DNA of 64,000 nt from Zoogloea sp041908905. GTDB lineage: Bacteria; Pseudomonadota; Gammaproteobacteria; Burkholderiales; Rhodocyclaceae. Positions within the stretch are counted from its first letter, which is position 1. The number at the start of each line of letters is the position of its first letter. The translations under genes were made by a program, and so were the position numbers. Shown piece after piece: positions 1 to 8,245 of this stretch. The notes under the pieces were generated by a model. It ran no database searches, was not told the DNA's origin, and saw only the letters and a list, made by a program, of their open reading frames with translations. Location of the stretch: contig NZ_JAYREK010000007.1 of NCBI RefSeq assembly GCF_041908905.1, forward strand, positions 84,019 through 148,018, given 5' to 3'.

Positions 1-1352
1 ACGATGCTCAGGTGGCCGGCGTAGCGCTCGGGGTCCTGCTGGAAGACCCAGCGGTCCACCTCTGAGCCGAAGTGGTAGAAGCGGCCGTTGTGCTCGAGGG
101 GGTAGTCCTTCACGTCCCAGCCCTTGCCCGGCACGCCGAGGATGGGCAGCTGGCACATGTTGCACACGTAGGGCAGCGTCTCCGGGTAGGTCATGGCCAT
201 GTTGCCGTCCACCACGTTGTCGATGAACACGTCCCAGCACTGGCCCCAGGTGTCGTTCCAGCCGGGGTACTTTTCTTCCAGCCAGGCGCGCTCGTCGGGG
301 GTCACGCCGGCGGCCGGGTTCCACCACAGGGTCGGGCGCCAGAAGTAGGAGCCGAGGTGCATGCCGTGGTGGGTCTGGCCGATGTCGTTGAGGAAGATGT
401 CCCAGTACCAGGGCAGCTCGAGGCCCATGTCGGTGAGGGCGCGCTCGAACTGGGCGACGATCCACTCTTCCATGAACTCCTTGAACGACTGCTTGCGGTG
501 CTCCAGCGGCGTGTAGTAGTCCATGATCGGGCCGGTGAGCACCGAGAACAGCTTCCAGGCGCCCCACACGGCGATGTCGACGCGCTTCTGGGCCTCGGCC
601 TTGTGGCCGTTCTCGATCAGCAGCTTGAGGGCCGGGCCGCCGATCTGGGCGTGGCGGGATTCATCGGTCTGAATGCTGGAGATCAGGTTGGCGAAGGTGT
701 GGTCGCCCGCCTCGGCGGCATCGGCGGCGAGACCCAAAAACTGCATGTTGGTGAAGCCGGTCTCGAAGCTGAAGGTGAGCATGATCGAGACGCTGATCGC
801 GTCCCGGGTCATCATGATGTCGTCGAAGAAGTGGCGCGCCGCGATCATCGCCCACTCGTTGGTGTCGTAGGCCTTGAAAGCCCAGTCCATCTGGCGGTCC
901 TTGGCCACGTGCTCGTGGGGGAAGTAGAGCTGCATCTGGCCGTGGCGGATCTCGTCCATGCAGCCCAGGGTGGCCATGTTGCGCATGCCCGGCGCCTTGG
1001 AGAAGCGCATCATGCGCGCCTCGGCGCTGGCCGCCGCGTATTCGCCGCGGGCGATGGCGCCGTAGTGGGCCTTCATCACCGATTTCCAGCCCGGGTCGGC
1101 GTTCTCGAAGATCCGGCTGCGCTCCAGCGCCGCCTTCACCGAATAGGCCCCGGCGTCCTTCTCCCGCTGCACCTTCACGTACTCGGGGTAGGTCTGCTTG
1201 TAAGGCTCGTCGTAGCCCTCCCAGGCGGTGAGCGGCAGGCCGAACTCGCCCGACAGCTGGGGCGGGAACAGTTCGTCCTCGGTGACGTATTTGGGTGTCC
1301 AGTTGGTTGAACGGGCCAGGTCATACCAGTCCATTCGATTGAGTACGGCCAT
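1..1352 (-). CDS. tmoA: toluene/aromatic monooxygenase hydroxylase alpha subunit (3' end off the window)
   Basis: Catalytic alpha subunit of a soluble diiron monooxygenase that hydroxylates toluene, benzene or phenol-type rings with O2 and NADH. About 450 residues are visible; the family is about 500 aa, so only the C-terminal tail is missing. The protein starts MAVLNRMDWYDLARSTNWTP. The carboxylate-bridged diiron ligands are present: Glu in GEYAAASAEAR, E-x2-H in MDEIRHGQ, Glu in FSFETGF, and E-x2-H in QTDESRHAQ. This pattern matches TmoA/TbuA1 more closely than the DmpN phenol hydroxylases. The start is the ATG at 1350-1352, preceded by GAGGAG. Alpha is normally the first gene of a six-gene operon, so the other subunits should lie to the left of the window. 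The exact substrate cannot be told from sequence. Confidence 0.93.
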   Translation of the reverse strand, partial: MAVLNRMDWYDLARSTNWTPKYVTEDELFPPQLSGEFGLPLTAWEGYDEPYKQTYPEYVKVQREKDAGAYSVKAALERSRIFENADPGWKSVMKAHYGAIARGEYAAASAEARMMRFSKAPGMRNMATLGCMDEIRHGQMQLYFPHEHVAKDRQMDWAFKAYDTNEWAMIAARHFFDDIMMTRDAISVSIMLTFSFETGFTNMQFLGLAADAAEAGDHTFANLISSIQTDESRHAQIGGPALKLLIENGHKAEAQKRVDIAVWGAWKLFSVLTGPIMDYYTPLEHRKQSFKEFMEEWIVAQFERALTDMGLELPWYWDIFLNDIGQTHHGMHLGSYFWRPTLWWNPAAGVTPDERAWLEEKYPGWNDTWGQCWDVFIDNVVDGNMAMTYPETLPYVCNMCQLPILGVPGKGWDVKDYPLEHNGRFYHFGSEVDRWVFQQDPERYAGHLSI

Positions 1353-1809
1353 CGATGTCTCCTCGTGATGGGGTGCAGGGAGCCTGCACTTCCCCTTCTT
1401 GGCCGGTCGCTCTGCGGCGGCCGGATCGGTGGGCCGGACATCGATGTTTCAGTCCGGCCGCATGGGAGACACCTTATCGGGATGCCGGAAGGCGAGGTAT
1501 TAGACCTTGGTTTAGGTGCTGTGCAGCAAACGGGGACGGGCCCGGGAACGCCTTCCGCATCGCTCACCGCCTCGCCCATTTCCCCGACAAATCAAGGCCC
1601 TGGGCGCGTTCGTGCGACTTTTTTCTTGATTTTAAAGCCCAGAATACATACTAAATGTAGTAGAGAAAATATTTTTCTTACACTATTGATTTTTTTAACT
1701 TTATGTTTTTAAAGGAAATAATTTTTTGCCGAGAAACCCACTTCGCGGTAAGCTACGCACCGAAGAATTTTTGTATCAAGCACGCGAACAGACCGGTAAG
1801 AGGGAGTCC
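1353..1809. other. divergent intergenic region between the monooxygenase and nrdJ
   Basis: This 457-nt region should carry both divergent promoters. Near the monooxygenase start is a perfect inverted repeat (GTGCAGG at 1373-1379, CCTGCAC at 1383-1389) that would form a hairpin in its leader. A second palindrome, TGCTGTGCAGCA, lies near 1518. Related operons use sigma-54 promoters. The best GG-N10-GC match on the minus strand (1473-1460) is poor, so no promoter is called. The half nearest nrdJ (about 1640-1725) is markedly AT-rich against the GC-rich surroundings. An in-frame extension of nrdJ from a TTG at 1726 is possible but lacks a ribosome-binding site. Confidence 0.6.
1646..1695 (+). promoter_or_regulatory. 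AT-rich promoter segment with two NrdR-box-like elements (tentative)
   Basis: Two 16-mers, ACATACTAAATGTAGT at 1646-1661 and one beginning ACACTATTGAT at 1680, resemble the NrdR box that represses ribonucleotide reductase genes in bacteria. The match is about 10 and 12 of 16 positions. Their 34-bp spacing is not the usual 31-32 bp, so this is a weak call that rests partly on the position upstream of nrdJ. Confidence 0.28.
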
Positions 1810-4692
1810 ATGACCGCCACCACCAAGAACGCAAAATCCCAGATCGCAACAGCCGCCAACCTCCTCCCGCAGGAGATCTGCGAAGAGGTGCTGCTCGAGA
1901 AATACGCCAAGGGCAACGAGCAGACCATCTCCGACGTCCGCCTGCGCGTGGCCCGCGCCCTCGCCGCCATCGAGTCGGAAGACAAGCGCCTGTTCTGGGA
2001 AACCAAGTTCCTCGAAGCCCAGGAGCGCGGCTTCGTTCCCGCCGGCCGCATCAACTCCGCCGCCGGCACCAACCTCGCCGCCACCCTGATCAACTGCTTC
2101 GTGCAGCCGGTGGGCGACTCGATCACCGAATCCGTCGACGGCCGCTGCGGCATCTACACCGCCCTGGCCCAGTCCGCCGAGACCATGCGCCGCGGCGGCG
2201 GGGTCGGCTACGACTTCTCGTCGATCCGCCCGAAGGGCGCGATGGTGCGCGGCACCCAGTCGAATGCCTCCGGCCCGGTGTCCTACATGCGCGTCTTCGA
2301 CCGCTCCTGCGAGACCGTCGAATCCGCCGGCTCCCGCCGCGGCGCCCAGATGGGCGTGCTGCGCTGCGACCACCCGGACATCGAGGAATTCATCCACGCC
2401 AAGGACCACGGCGACCTGTCCAACTTCAACGTCTCCATCGCCGTGACCGACGCCTTCATGCAGGCCGTCGAGGCCGATGGCGACGTCGAGCTCGCCCACA
2501 AGGCCGAGCCCTCCAACGACATCAAGGCGGCCGGCGGCTACCAGCGCGACGACGGCCTGTGGGTGTACCGCAAGGTGCGCGCCCGCGACCTGTGGGATCA
2601 GGTCATGCGCTCCACCTACGACCACGCCGAGCCGGGCATCCTGTTCCTCGACCGGATGAACCGCGACAACAACCTCTACTACTGCGAGACCATCGAGGCC
2701 ACCAACCCCTGCGCCGAGCAGCCCCTGCCCTCCTACGGCTGCTGCTGCCTGGGCTCGATCAACCTCACGCTGTACGTCAAGGACGCCTTCTCCGACAAGG
2801 CCAGCTTCGACTTCGCCGGCTTCGGCAAGACCATCGAAACCTCGATCCGCATGCTCGACAACGTGCTCGAAGCCACCCACTGGCCCCTCGAGCAGCAGCT
2901 CGCCGAAGCCCAGTCCAAGCGCCGCGTCGGCCTCGGCTTCACCGGCCTGGGCAACGCCCTGGCCATGCTGCGCCTGCGCTACGACACCGACGCCGCCCGC
3001 GACATGGCCCGCAAGATCAGCGAGTTCATGCGCGACCAGGCCTACCTGGCCTCCGTCGAGCTCGCCAAGGAGCGTGGTGCCTTCCCGCTGTTCAACACCG
3101 ACCTCTACCTCTCCGGCGGCAACTTCGCCTCGCGCCTGCCCGCCGAAGTCAAGGACAAGATCCGCAAGCACGGCCTGCGCAACTCCCACCTGCTGTCCAT
3201 CGCGCCCACCGGCACCATCAGCCTGGCCTTCGCCGACAACGCCTCCAACGGCATCGAACCGCCGTTCTCCTACACCTACACCCGCAAGAAGCGGATGGCC
3301 GACGGCACCTTCAAGGAGCATGCGGTCGAAGACTACGCCTGGCGCCTCTACCGCCACCTCGGCGGCGACGTGAACAAGCTGCCCGACTACTTCGTCACCG
3401 CCCTCGAGATCTCCGCCGCCGCCCACAAGGACATGGTCGCGGCCGTTGCCCCCTACATCGACACCTCGATCTCCAAGACGGTCAACGTCCCCGAAGACTA
3501 CCCCTACGTCGACTTCGAGAACCTCTACCTCGACGCCTGGAAGGCCGGCCTCAAGGGCCTCGCCACCTACCGCCCCAACAGCGTGCTGGGCTCCGTGCTG
3601 TCGGTCACCCCGAGTGCCGAGCAGAAGCAGCCGCAGGACCTCGAGATCTCCGACGACACCAACCGCCGCCTGTCCATCAAGAACCTGCCGGCGCCGGTGC
3701 TCTCGTCCCTGCGCTGGCCGGGCCGCCCCGACCTGCCGGACGGCAACGCCGCCTGGACCTACATGCTCAACACCCCGCAGGGCAACTTCGCCCTGTTCGT
3801 CGGCCACATGGACCCGGCCGAGGACGCCCCCGCCAAGGGTGCCTTCCCGTTCGAGGTGTGGGTGAACGGCGCCGACCAGCCCCGCGGCCTGGGCGCCGTC
3901 GCCAAGACCCTGTCGATGGACATGCGCGCCAACGACCGCGGCTGGCTCAAGCTCAAGCTCGAGGCCCTCGCCAAGACCGTCGGCGAAAAGTCCTTCGAGA
4001 TGCGCTTCCCCCCGCACGGCGAGCAGAAGCTGATGCCGGGCGTCGTGTCCGCCTTCGCCCAGGTCGTGCGCTACCGCTGCGAGAAGCTCGAAGCCCTCGA
4101 CGGCGACCTGCCGACCCCGGTGCTCGACAGCGTCTTCAGCCTGCAGGAGCCCAAGACCGGCACCGACGGCACCCTGTCGTGGACGGTGGACATCCAGAAC
4201 CCGGCCACCGGTGAAGACTTCGTGCTCGGCCTGAAGGAGATCACCCTCCCCGACGGCGTCACCCGCCCCTACTCCATGTGGCTGTCGGGCAACTACCCGC
4301 GCGCCCTGGACGGCCTGTCCCGCATCCTGTCCCTCGACATGCGCGTGATGGACCCGGCCTGGATCGGCATGAAGCTGCGCAAGCTCATCGACTATCCGGA
4401 ACCGCTGGGCGACTTCATGGCCTTCGTGCCCGGCACCCGCCGCCAGCAGAACTGGCCCTCCACCGTCGCCTACATGGCCGCGCTGATCATCCACCGCTAC
4501 GCCATGCTCGGCGTCCTCGACGAGGCCGGCTACCCGACCCGCGAGATGGGCATCCTCGAAGCCCCCCGTGACACCAGCGAGCCCAAGGTGATGCAGGGCG
4601 CCCTGTGCTCCGAATGCGGCAACCACTCGGTGATCCGCAAGGACGGCTGCGACTTCTGCACCGCCTGCGGCGCAGTGGGGACTTGCGGCTGA
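1810..4692 (+). CDS. nrdJ: adenosylcobalamin-dependent (class II) ribonucleoside-diphosphate reductase
   Basis: Class II reductase of 960 aa that makes deoxyribonucleotides with a B12 radical and needs no oxygen or activating subunit. Seen: INCFVQPVGDS near the N-terminus, the catalytic-barrel motif NPCAEQPLPSYGCC, GSINLT, and the phosphate-binding APTGTISL. The C-terminal third holds two tandem copies of a roughly 45-residue module (about 681-722 and 818-862; FEVWVNG and YSMWLSG, then TLSMDMR and ILSLDMR). The last 28 residues form a Cys-rich zinc-finger-like tail (C933, C936, C947, C950, C953). The start chosen is the ATG at 1810 behind AGAGGGAG. No cobalamin riboswitch is recognisable upstream. 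A hairpin terminator follows. Confidence 0.95.
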   Translation: MTATTKNAKSQIATAANLLPQEICEEVLLEKYAKGNEQTISDVRLRVARALAAIESEDKRLFWETKFLEAQERGFVPAGRINSAAGTNLAATLINCFVQPVGDSITESVDGRCGIYTALAQSAETMRRGGGVGYDFSSIRPKGAMVRGTQSNASGPVSYMRVFDRSCETVESAGSRRGAQMGVLRCDHPDIEEFIHAKDHGDLSNFNVSIAVTDAFMQAVEADGDVELAHKAEPSNDIKAAGGYQRDDGLWVYRKVRARDLWDQVMRSTYDHAEPGILFLDRMNRDNNLYYCETIEATNPCAEQPLPSYGCCCLGSINLTLYVKDAFSDKASFDFAGFGKTIETSIRMLDNVLEATHWPLEQQLAEAQSKRRVGLGFTGLGNALAMLRLRYDTDAARDMARKISEFMRDQAYLASVELAKERGAFPLFNTDLYLSGGNFASRLPAEVKDKIRKHGLRNSHLLSIAPTGTISLAFADNASNGIEPPFSYTYTRKKRMADGTFKEHAVEDYAWRLYRHLGGDVNKLPDYFVTALEISAAAHKDMVAAVAPYIDTSISKTVNVPEDYPYVDFENLYLDAWKAGLKGLATYRPNSVLGSVLSVTPSAEQKQPQDLEISDDTNRRLSIKNLPAPVLSSLRWPGRPDLPDGNAAWTYMLNTPQGNFALFVGHMDPAEDAPAKGAFPFEVWVNGADQPRGLGAVAKTLSMDMRANDRGWLKLKLEALAKTVGEKSFEMRFPPHGEQKLMPGVVSAFAQVVRYRCEKLEALDGDLPTPVLDSVFSLQEPKTGTDGTLSWTVDIQNPATGEDFVLGLKEITLPDGVTRPYSMWLSGNYPRALDGLSRILSLDMRVMDPAWIGMKLRKLIDYPEPLGDFMAFVPGTRRQQNWPSTVAYMAALIIHRYAMLGVLDEAGYPTREMGILEAPRDTSEPKVMQGALCSECGNHSVIRKDGCDFCTACGAVGTCG

Positions 4693-4724
4693 CGATCCAG
4701 CGGCTGGAGTCATCCACCAATAAA

Positions 4725-4755
4725 AACGCCCACCTCTCGAGGTGGGCGTTCTGTT
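4725..4755 (+). terminator. Rho-independent terminator of nrdJ
   Basis: A perfect 12-bp stem (AACGCCCACCTC, paired with GAGGTGGGCGTT at 4739-4750) is followed by a short T-rich tail, about 35 nt after the nrdJ stop codon. Confidence 0.9.
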
Positions 4756-4821
4756 TGAGGGTTGCATCCGCAGCGGTCCGGGCTATGATGCAATCAATGC
4801 AATCTTTATCGGAGACTTCCC

Positions 4822-5034
4822 GTGGCAAGCAATCTGGTCGTGCGTAACATTGAGCCCGCCGTTGCCCAGGCGCTGAAGCAGGCCGCTGCGGCCCATGGGC
4901 GCAGCGCCGAAGCCGAGCACCGTGAAATCCTGCGGGCCGCACTCTGCCGGCCTGCCCGCCGTAGCTTCAAGGAAGTGCTGGCGAGCATGCCCGATGTCGG
5001 CGAGGACGAAGACTTCAACCTCCGTCAGCGCTGA
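4822..5034 (+). CDS. FitA-like ribbon-helix-helix antitoxin
   Basis: A 70-aa protein with an N-terminal ribbon-helix-helix DNA-binding fold (MASNLVVRNIEPAVAQALK), then HGRSAEAEHREILRAAL, typical of the FitA/plasmid-stabilisation antitoxins that pair with PIN toxins. The acidic C-terminal tail would be the toxin-binding part. The start is a GTG at 4822 with GGAGA about 8 nt upstream. Its stop overlaps the next start by one base (TGATG), so the pair is translationally coupled. Such antitoxins usually repress their own operon as the toxin complex. Confidence 0.88.
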   Translation: MASNLVVRNIEPAVAQALKQAAAAHGRSAEAEHREILRAALCRPARRSFKEVLASMPDVGEDEDFNLRQR

Positions 5035-5444
5035 TGTATCTACTCGATACCAACGTCGTCAGCGAGCTGAGAAAAGGTGTCCGCGCCAATCCAGGTTTGA
5101 TGGCCTTTTTTGCCGAGCTGCGAGCCGAAGAGATCTACCTGTCGGTGCAGACCATCGGTGAGCTTCGCCGCGGCGTCGAAAACATCCGGGGCCGTGGAGA
5201 CCTGCAACAGGCAGACCGTCTCGAAGCCTGGCTGGATGCCCTGGTGTCAGATCACGCCTTACGCATCCTGGACTTCGATCTGGAGTGCGCCCAGATCTGG
5301 GGCAAACTCATGTCGCCCAACCCGCAGCATCCGATCGACAAGCAGATAGCGGCCATCGGTCTGATCTATGACCTGACCGTCGTCACACGTAACACGGCTG
5401 ATGTCCAGTCCTCCGGCGTTCGCCTTCTCGATCCGTTCAGCTGA
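5034..5444 (+). CDS. PIN-domain ribonuclease toxin (VapC/FitB family)
   Basis: A 136-aa PIN-domain endoribonuclease, the toxin of the pair. The acidic metal-binding residues are in place: Asp in MYLLDTNVVSEL, Glu in TIGELRRG, and Asp/Asn in the C-terminal VVTRNTADV. Length and the motif PIDKQIAAIGL are typical of the FitB subgroup. Coupling to the upstream antitoxin gene supports the call. The RNA target (in relatives often initiator tRNA or rRNA) cannot be inferred. The pair sits just left of the CRISPR locus but shows no sign of being part of it. Confidence 0.9.
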   Translation: MYLLDTNVVSELRKGVRANPGLMAFFAELRAEEIYLSVQTIGELRRGVENIRGRGDLQQADRLEAWLDALVSDHALRILDFDLECAQIWGKLMSPNPQHPIDKQIAAIGLIYDLTVVTRNTADVQSSGVRLLDPFS

Positions 5445-5754
5445 GTTTCACCGATTGACGCCGACCCGCAGGGCCCTTCCCTGAAACGGGATCGGCGCGT
5501 GGGCGGGCGAGCTCGCGGAGATTGCACGAGGAAGGGCCGCGCTGGGCGAGCAAGCGTGCACCGGCGCGCTGAATGGCTGGGGAAGCCGACTTCACCTCGC
5601 AGCGAGAATCTACGGAAAGCCGTGAAAAGCATTGTTGTCTCGGGTGTCGAGCCGATCACGGATGCCGCATGACAGCCCGGCAAGCTTGCCAAAAGCCCGG
5701 CCGTCTGGGCTTAAACGATAAGCTTCGCGTCATCTCTTGTTCTGCGCTGGCACC
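5445..5754. other. intergenic region before the CRISPR locus
   Basis: 310 nt without a convincing gene. It has a long-range inverted repeat (GGCCCTTCC at 5472-5480, GGAAGGGCC at 5530-5538) and a 12-bp palindrome GGCAAGCTTGCC at 5681-5692. A related AAGCTTGC palindrome recurs at about 6962 and 20280, on either side of the cmr operon. Small frames here are short and lack ribosome-binding sites. Confidence 0.5.
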
Positions 5755-6876
5755 ATGGACAACCATCGCCCTACCTCTTTTTCCCGCCGCATCCTGCTTG
5801 CCGTCACCGGCCTGTCTCCCCAGATCGTCACCGAAACGCTGCATGCGCTCGCGATAGGCCATGACGACCCGTTCGTGCCCACAGAGGTCCACCTCATCAC
5901 CACCGCCGAGGGCGCCGAGCGTGCGCAGCTCGCGCTGCTGTCGGACAAGCCGGGCTGGTTCCACCGCCTGCGCAAGGACTTCGGCCTGCCGGAGATCGCC
6001 TTCGACGGGGATCACATCCACATCCTGCACGACGCGTCGGGGCAGCCCATGGCCGACATCCGCAGCCCGACCGACAACCTCGCCTGCGCCGACTTCATCA
6101 CCGAGAAGGTCCGCGAACTGAGCGCCGACCCCGAAAGCGCCCTGCATGTCTCCATCGCCGGCGGCCGCAAGACCATGGGTTTCTTCCTGGGCTACGCCCT
6201 GTCGCTCTTCGGCCGCCCGCAGGATCGCCTGTCCCACGTGCTGGTATCCGAGCCCTTCGAGAACAGCTGGGAGTTCTTCTACCCCACACCCTACGAAAAC
6301 ATCATCGAAACCGCCGGCAAGAAACTCGTCGATACCCAGCGCGCGCGCCTCAGCCTCGCCGAGATCCCCTTCGTCAGCCTGCGCCACGGCCTACCCACCG
6401 CGCTGCTCGATGGCAGCGCACGCTTCGACGCCACGGTGGCCGCCGCGCGGGCCAGCCTCGGCCCGGCGCGGCTGGAGATCGATCTGGCTGCGCGCGAAGT
6501 ACAGGCGGCAGGCCACCGCTTCCGGCTGCCGCCCGCCGCACTGGCGCTGCTCGCCGTATTTGCACGGCGCGCGGCAACCAACGAGGCCGCCCTGGCCGCG
6601 CCCCTCAAGGACGTTCCGGACCCGGCCTGGGCCGAGCGCTACCTGCACGAACTGCGCGCCATCGTCGGCCCCCTGGGCGACATCGGCTCGGCCGAGCGCG
6701 CCCTGCGCGCCGGCATGGACGGCAGCTACTTTTCGTCCCAGCTCTCCAAATTGCGCAGCGCGATCAGACGCGCGCTGGGCCCGGCTGCCCGACCCTACCT
6801 GATCGACGACGGCGGCCGGAAACCGCACCGATACCGGCTGGCCCTGGCGCCCGAAGCGGTTCGGCTGCACCCCTAG
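5755..6876 (+). CDS. CARF-domain CRISPR protein, NE0113/TIGR02584 family (Csm6-like), with a putative C-terminal winged helix
   Basis: A 373-aa protein. The N-terminal part carries the family signatures AVTGLSPQIVTETLHAL, HLITTAEG, SIAGGRKTMGFFLGYALSLFGR and LSHVLVSEPFE, which form a CARF-type ligand-binding fold expected to bind cyclic oligoadenylate. Family members are often labelled Csm6 or ring nuclease. I find no HEPN R-x4-6-H motif. Instead residues about 255-365 read like an OmpR-type winged helix: a LPPAALALLAVFARR segment, then SQLSKLRSAIRRALG and a terminal RKPHRYRLAL wing. It lies upstream of, and separate from, the cmr operon. The ATG at 5755 is chosen over an upstream TTG. Confidence 0.85.
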   Translation: MDNHRPTSFSRRILLAVTGLSPQIVTETLHALAIGHDDPFVPTEVHLITTAEGAERAQLALLSDKPGWFHRLRKDFGLPEIAFDGDHIHILHDASGQPMADIRSPTDNLACADFITEKVRELSADPESALHVSIAGGRKTMGFFLGYALSLFGRPQDRLSHVLVSEPFENSWEFFYPTPYENIIETAGKKLVDTQRARLSLAEIPFVSLRHGLPTALLDGSARFDATVAAARASLGPARLEIDLAAREVQAAGHRFRLPPAALALLAVFARRAATNEAALAAPLKDVPDPAWAERYLHELRAIVGPLGDIGSAERALRAGMDGSYFSSQLSKLRSAIRRALGPAARPYLIDDGGRKPHRYRLALAPEAVRLHP

Positions 6877-6902
6877 CGTCCAAGGGCCGGGCTCCGCCCA
6901 GC

Positions 6903-6917
6903 GCCCCCCGAGGGGGC
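6903..6917. other. strong GC hairpin after the CARF gene
   Basis: GCCCCC-CGA-GGGGGC lies 26 nt past the stop codon. It has no T-tract, so it may be a weak terminator or an RNA-stabilising hairpin. A second palindrome, CCGCAAGCTTGCGG, lies near 6960-6973. The rest of the 217-nt gap turns AT-rich just before cmr1 (about 6995-7050) and presumably holds the cmr operon promoter. Confidence 0.4.
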
Positions 6918-7093
6918 AAGGAAACTCGGGGCGGCCCTGCGTTTCCCCGGGAGCAGCCGCCGCAAGCTTGCGGTGTCATGAGATGGCACGCCAATCAGCT
7001 AAATTCAACATAGCATTTGACTATCGAAACAACATCAAATAGCGTGTTTTGCATTATTTGACGCCCTTCCGGCCGACCAACCTGGAAAGAACA

Positions 7094-8230
7094 ATGATCA
7101 AGAAAACCTACCGCCTGCAGCTCGCCAGCCCTGCGTTTCTGGGCGACGCCGATCAAAAGGGCACCTGGCGCACCCCGCCGCTCAAAGCGCTGATCCGGGA
7201 ATGGTGGCGCATCGCCGTGGCGCCCCAGGTGGCTTATGAAGTGGGCGCGCTGAAGACGCAGGAGAAAGCCCTGTTCGGCACCGCCGCCGATGACGGCAGC
7301 GACGGCAACCAGCAGAGCAAGATCCGGCTGGCCTTGTCGGACTGGCGCGCAGGTAGCTGCAAACAATGGGAGCCCGGTGAGGCCCGCGTGACGCATCCCG
7401 AGGTGAAAGACCGCAACACCGGCAAAGAACGGCCGGTCGGTGCCGAGCTGTACCTCGGCTACGGCCCACTCGTCTTTCAGCAAGGCACCCAGCTCAACAA
7501 CGGCGCGGCGCTGCAGGCCAAGGAGGAGAACACCCTCAAGCTGGCCCACGCCGAAGAACATGATGAAGCGCTCACCCTCGCCCTCACCCTCGCCCACTGG
7601 TTCGGCACCATCGGCGGGCGCAGCCGCAACGGCTGGGGCTCGCTCGGCTGGGAGGCCCTCGCCGACACCCCCACCTTGCCCGTGCTGAGCAAGGCGGCCC
7701 TCGAACACACCGGCTGCTCCCGTCCCCTGGCTCGCTGCCTCGACCTCGACTGGCCCCACGCGATCGGCACCGATGCCAAAGGCGCGCTGGTGTGGCGCAG
7801 CAAGGACACCTTCCGCGACTGGCGCGCGGCGATGAAATTCCTCGCGCAGACCAAGATCGGCTTTCGCACGCAGGAGGCCCTTCAGTTTCGCCATGGCGGG
7901 CCTCATCCCAATGCAAAGAAACGACAGAACGGCTGGCAGCTACATGACTCGCCCGAGCCGCGGCATGTTCTTGCATATCCGGTGACACACCACGAAGTAT
8001 CCCCACAGCTTCGCCGGAATGGCGGTGGGGAGGCGGATTGGGGGCAAGACGCCCGCCTCGCCAACACCCTGCGCTTCAAGCTCCAGCGCGAGCCCGACGG
8101 CAGCCTGCGGGCGCTGATCTACCACACCCCCTGCAAGCCCACCCTGCCCCACCAAGGCGTCGACCTGCTTGGCACCTGGCAGCGGGTCCACGACTTCCTC
8201 GACAACGCCGCGCTCACCCGTCTCCCCTGA
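7094..8230 (+). CDS. cmr1: type III-B CRISPR RAMP protein Cmr1
   Basis: A 378-aa Cas7-like RAMP subunit that caps the 3' end of the crRNA in the Cmr effector complex. The N-terminus (YRLQLASPAFLGDADQKGTWRTPPLKALIREWWR) is diagnostic: a beta strand, then the R-x-P-LK-x-LIR-x-WWR helix. A glycine-rich loop, GTIGGRSRNGWGSLGW, lies in the middle. The start at 7094 has a GGAAAGA box; the reading frame extends upstream to a TTG without such a site. This is the first gene of a collinear run to cas6 in which gaps are 58 nt or less and several genes overlap. Confidence 0.93.
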   Translation: MIKKTYRLQLASPAFLGDADQKGTWRTPPLKALIREWWRIAVAPQVAYEVGALKTQEKALFGTAADDGSDGNQQSKIRLALSDWRAGSCKQWEPGEARVTHPEVKDRNTGKERPVGAELYLGYGPLVFQQGTQLNNGAALQAKEENTLKLAHAEEHDEALTLALTLAHWFGTIGGRSRNGWGSLGWEALADTPTLPVLSKAALEHTGCSRPLARCLDLDWPHAIGTDAKGALVWRSKDTFRDWRAAMKFLAQTKIGFRTQEALQFRHGGPHPNAKKRQNGWQLHDSPEPRHVLAYPVTHHEVSPQLRRNGGGEADWGQDARLANTLRFKLQREPDGSLRALIYHTPCKPTLPHQGVDLLGTWQRVHDFLDNAALTRLP

Positions 8231-8245
8231 CCGCAAAGGCCCGCC

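Noticed and set aside
1460..1473. Sigma-54-type promoter (GG-N10-GC) for the monooxygenase operon
   Set aside because: Only the invariant dinucleotides match; the flanking consensus is poor.
1726..1809. N-terminal extension of nrdJ from a TTG
   Set aside because: It lacks a ribosome-binding site, while the ATG at 1810 has one and fits the family start.
1640..1809. Cobalamin riboswitch upstream of nrdJ
   Set aside because: No B12-box-like sequence or suitable length of structured leader is present.
1753..4767. Long open frame antisense to nrdJ (about 1000 codons), and similar long antisense frames opposite mrpAB, acnB and prpE
   Set aside because: Codon-position GC bias of real genes opens the opposite frame. 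These frames show low-complexity Ala/Gly/Val/Arg/His composition, no family motifs and no ribosome-binding sites.
4822..5444. The toxin-antitoxin pair as an accessory of the type III locus
   Set aside because: It is a standard FitAB/VapBC pair separated by 310 nt and with no shared features; proximity alone is not evidence.
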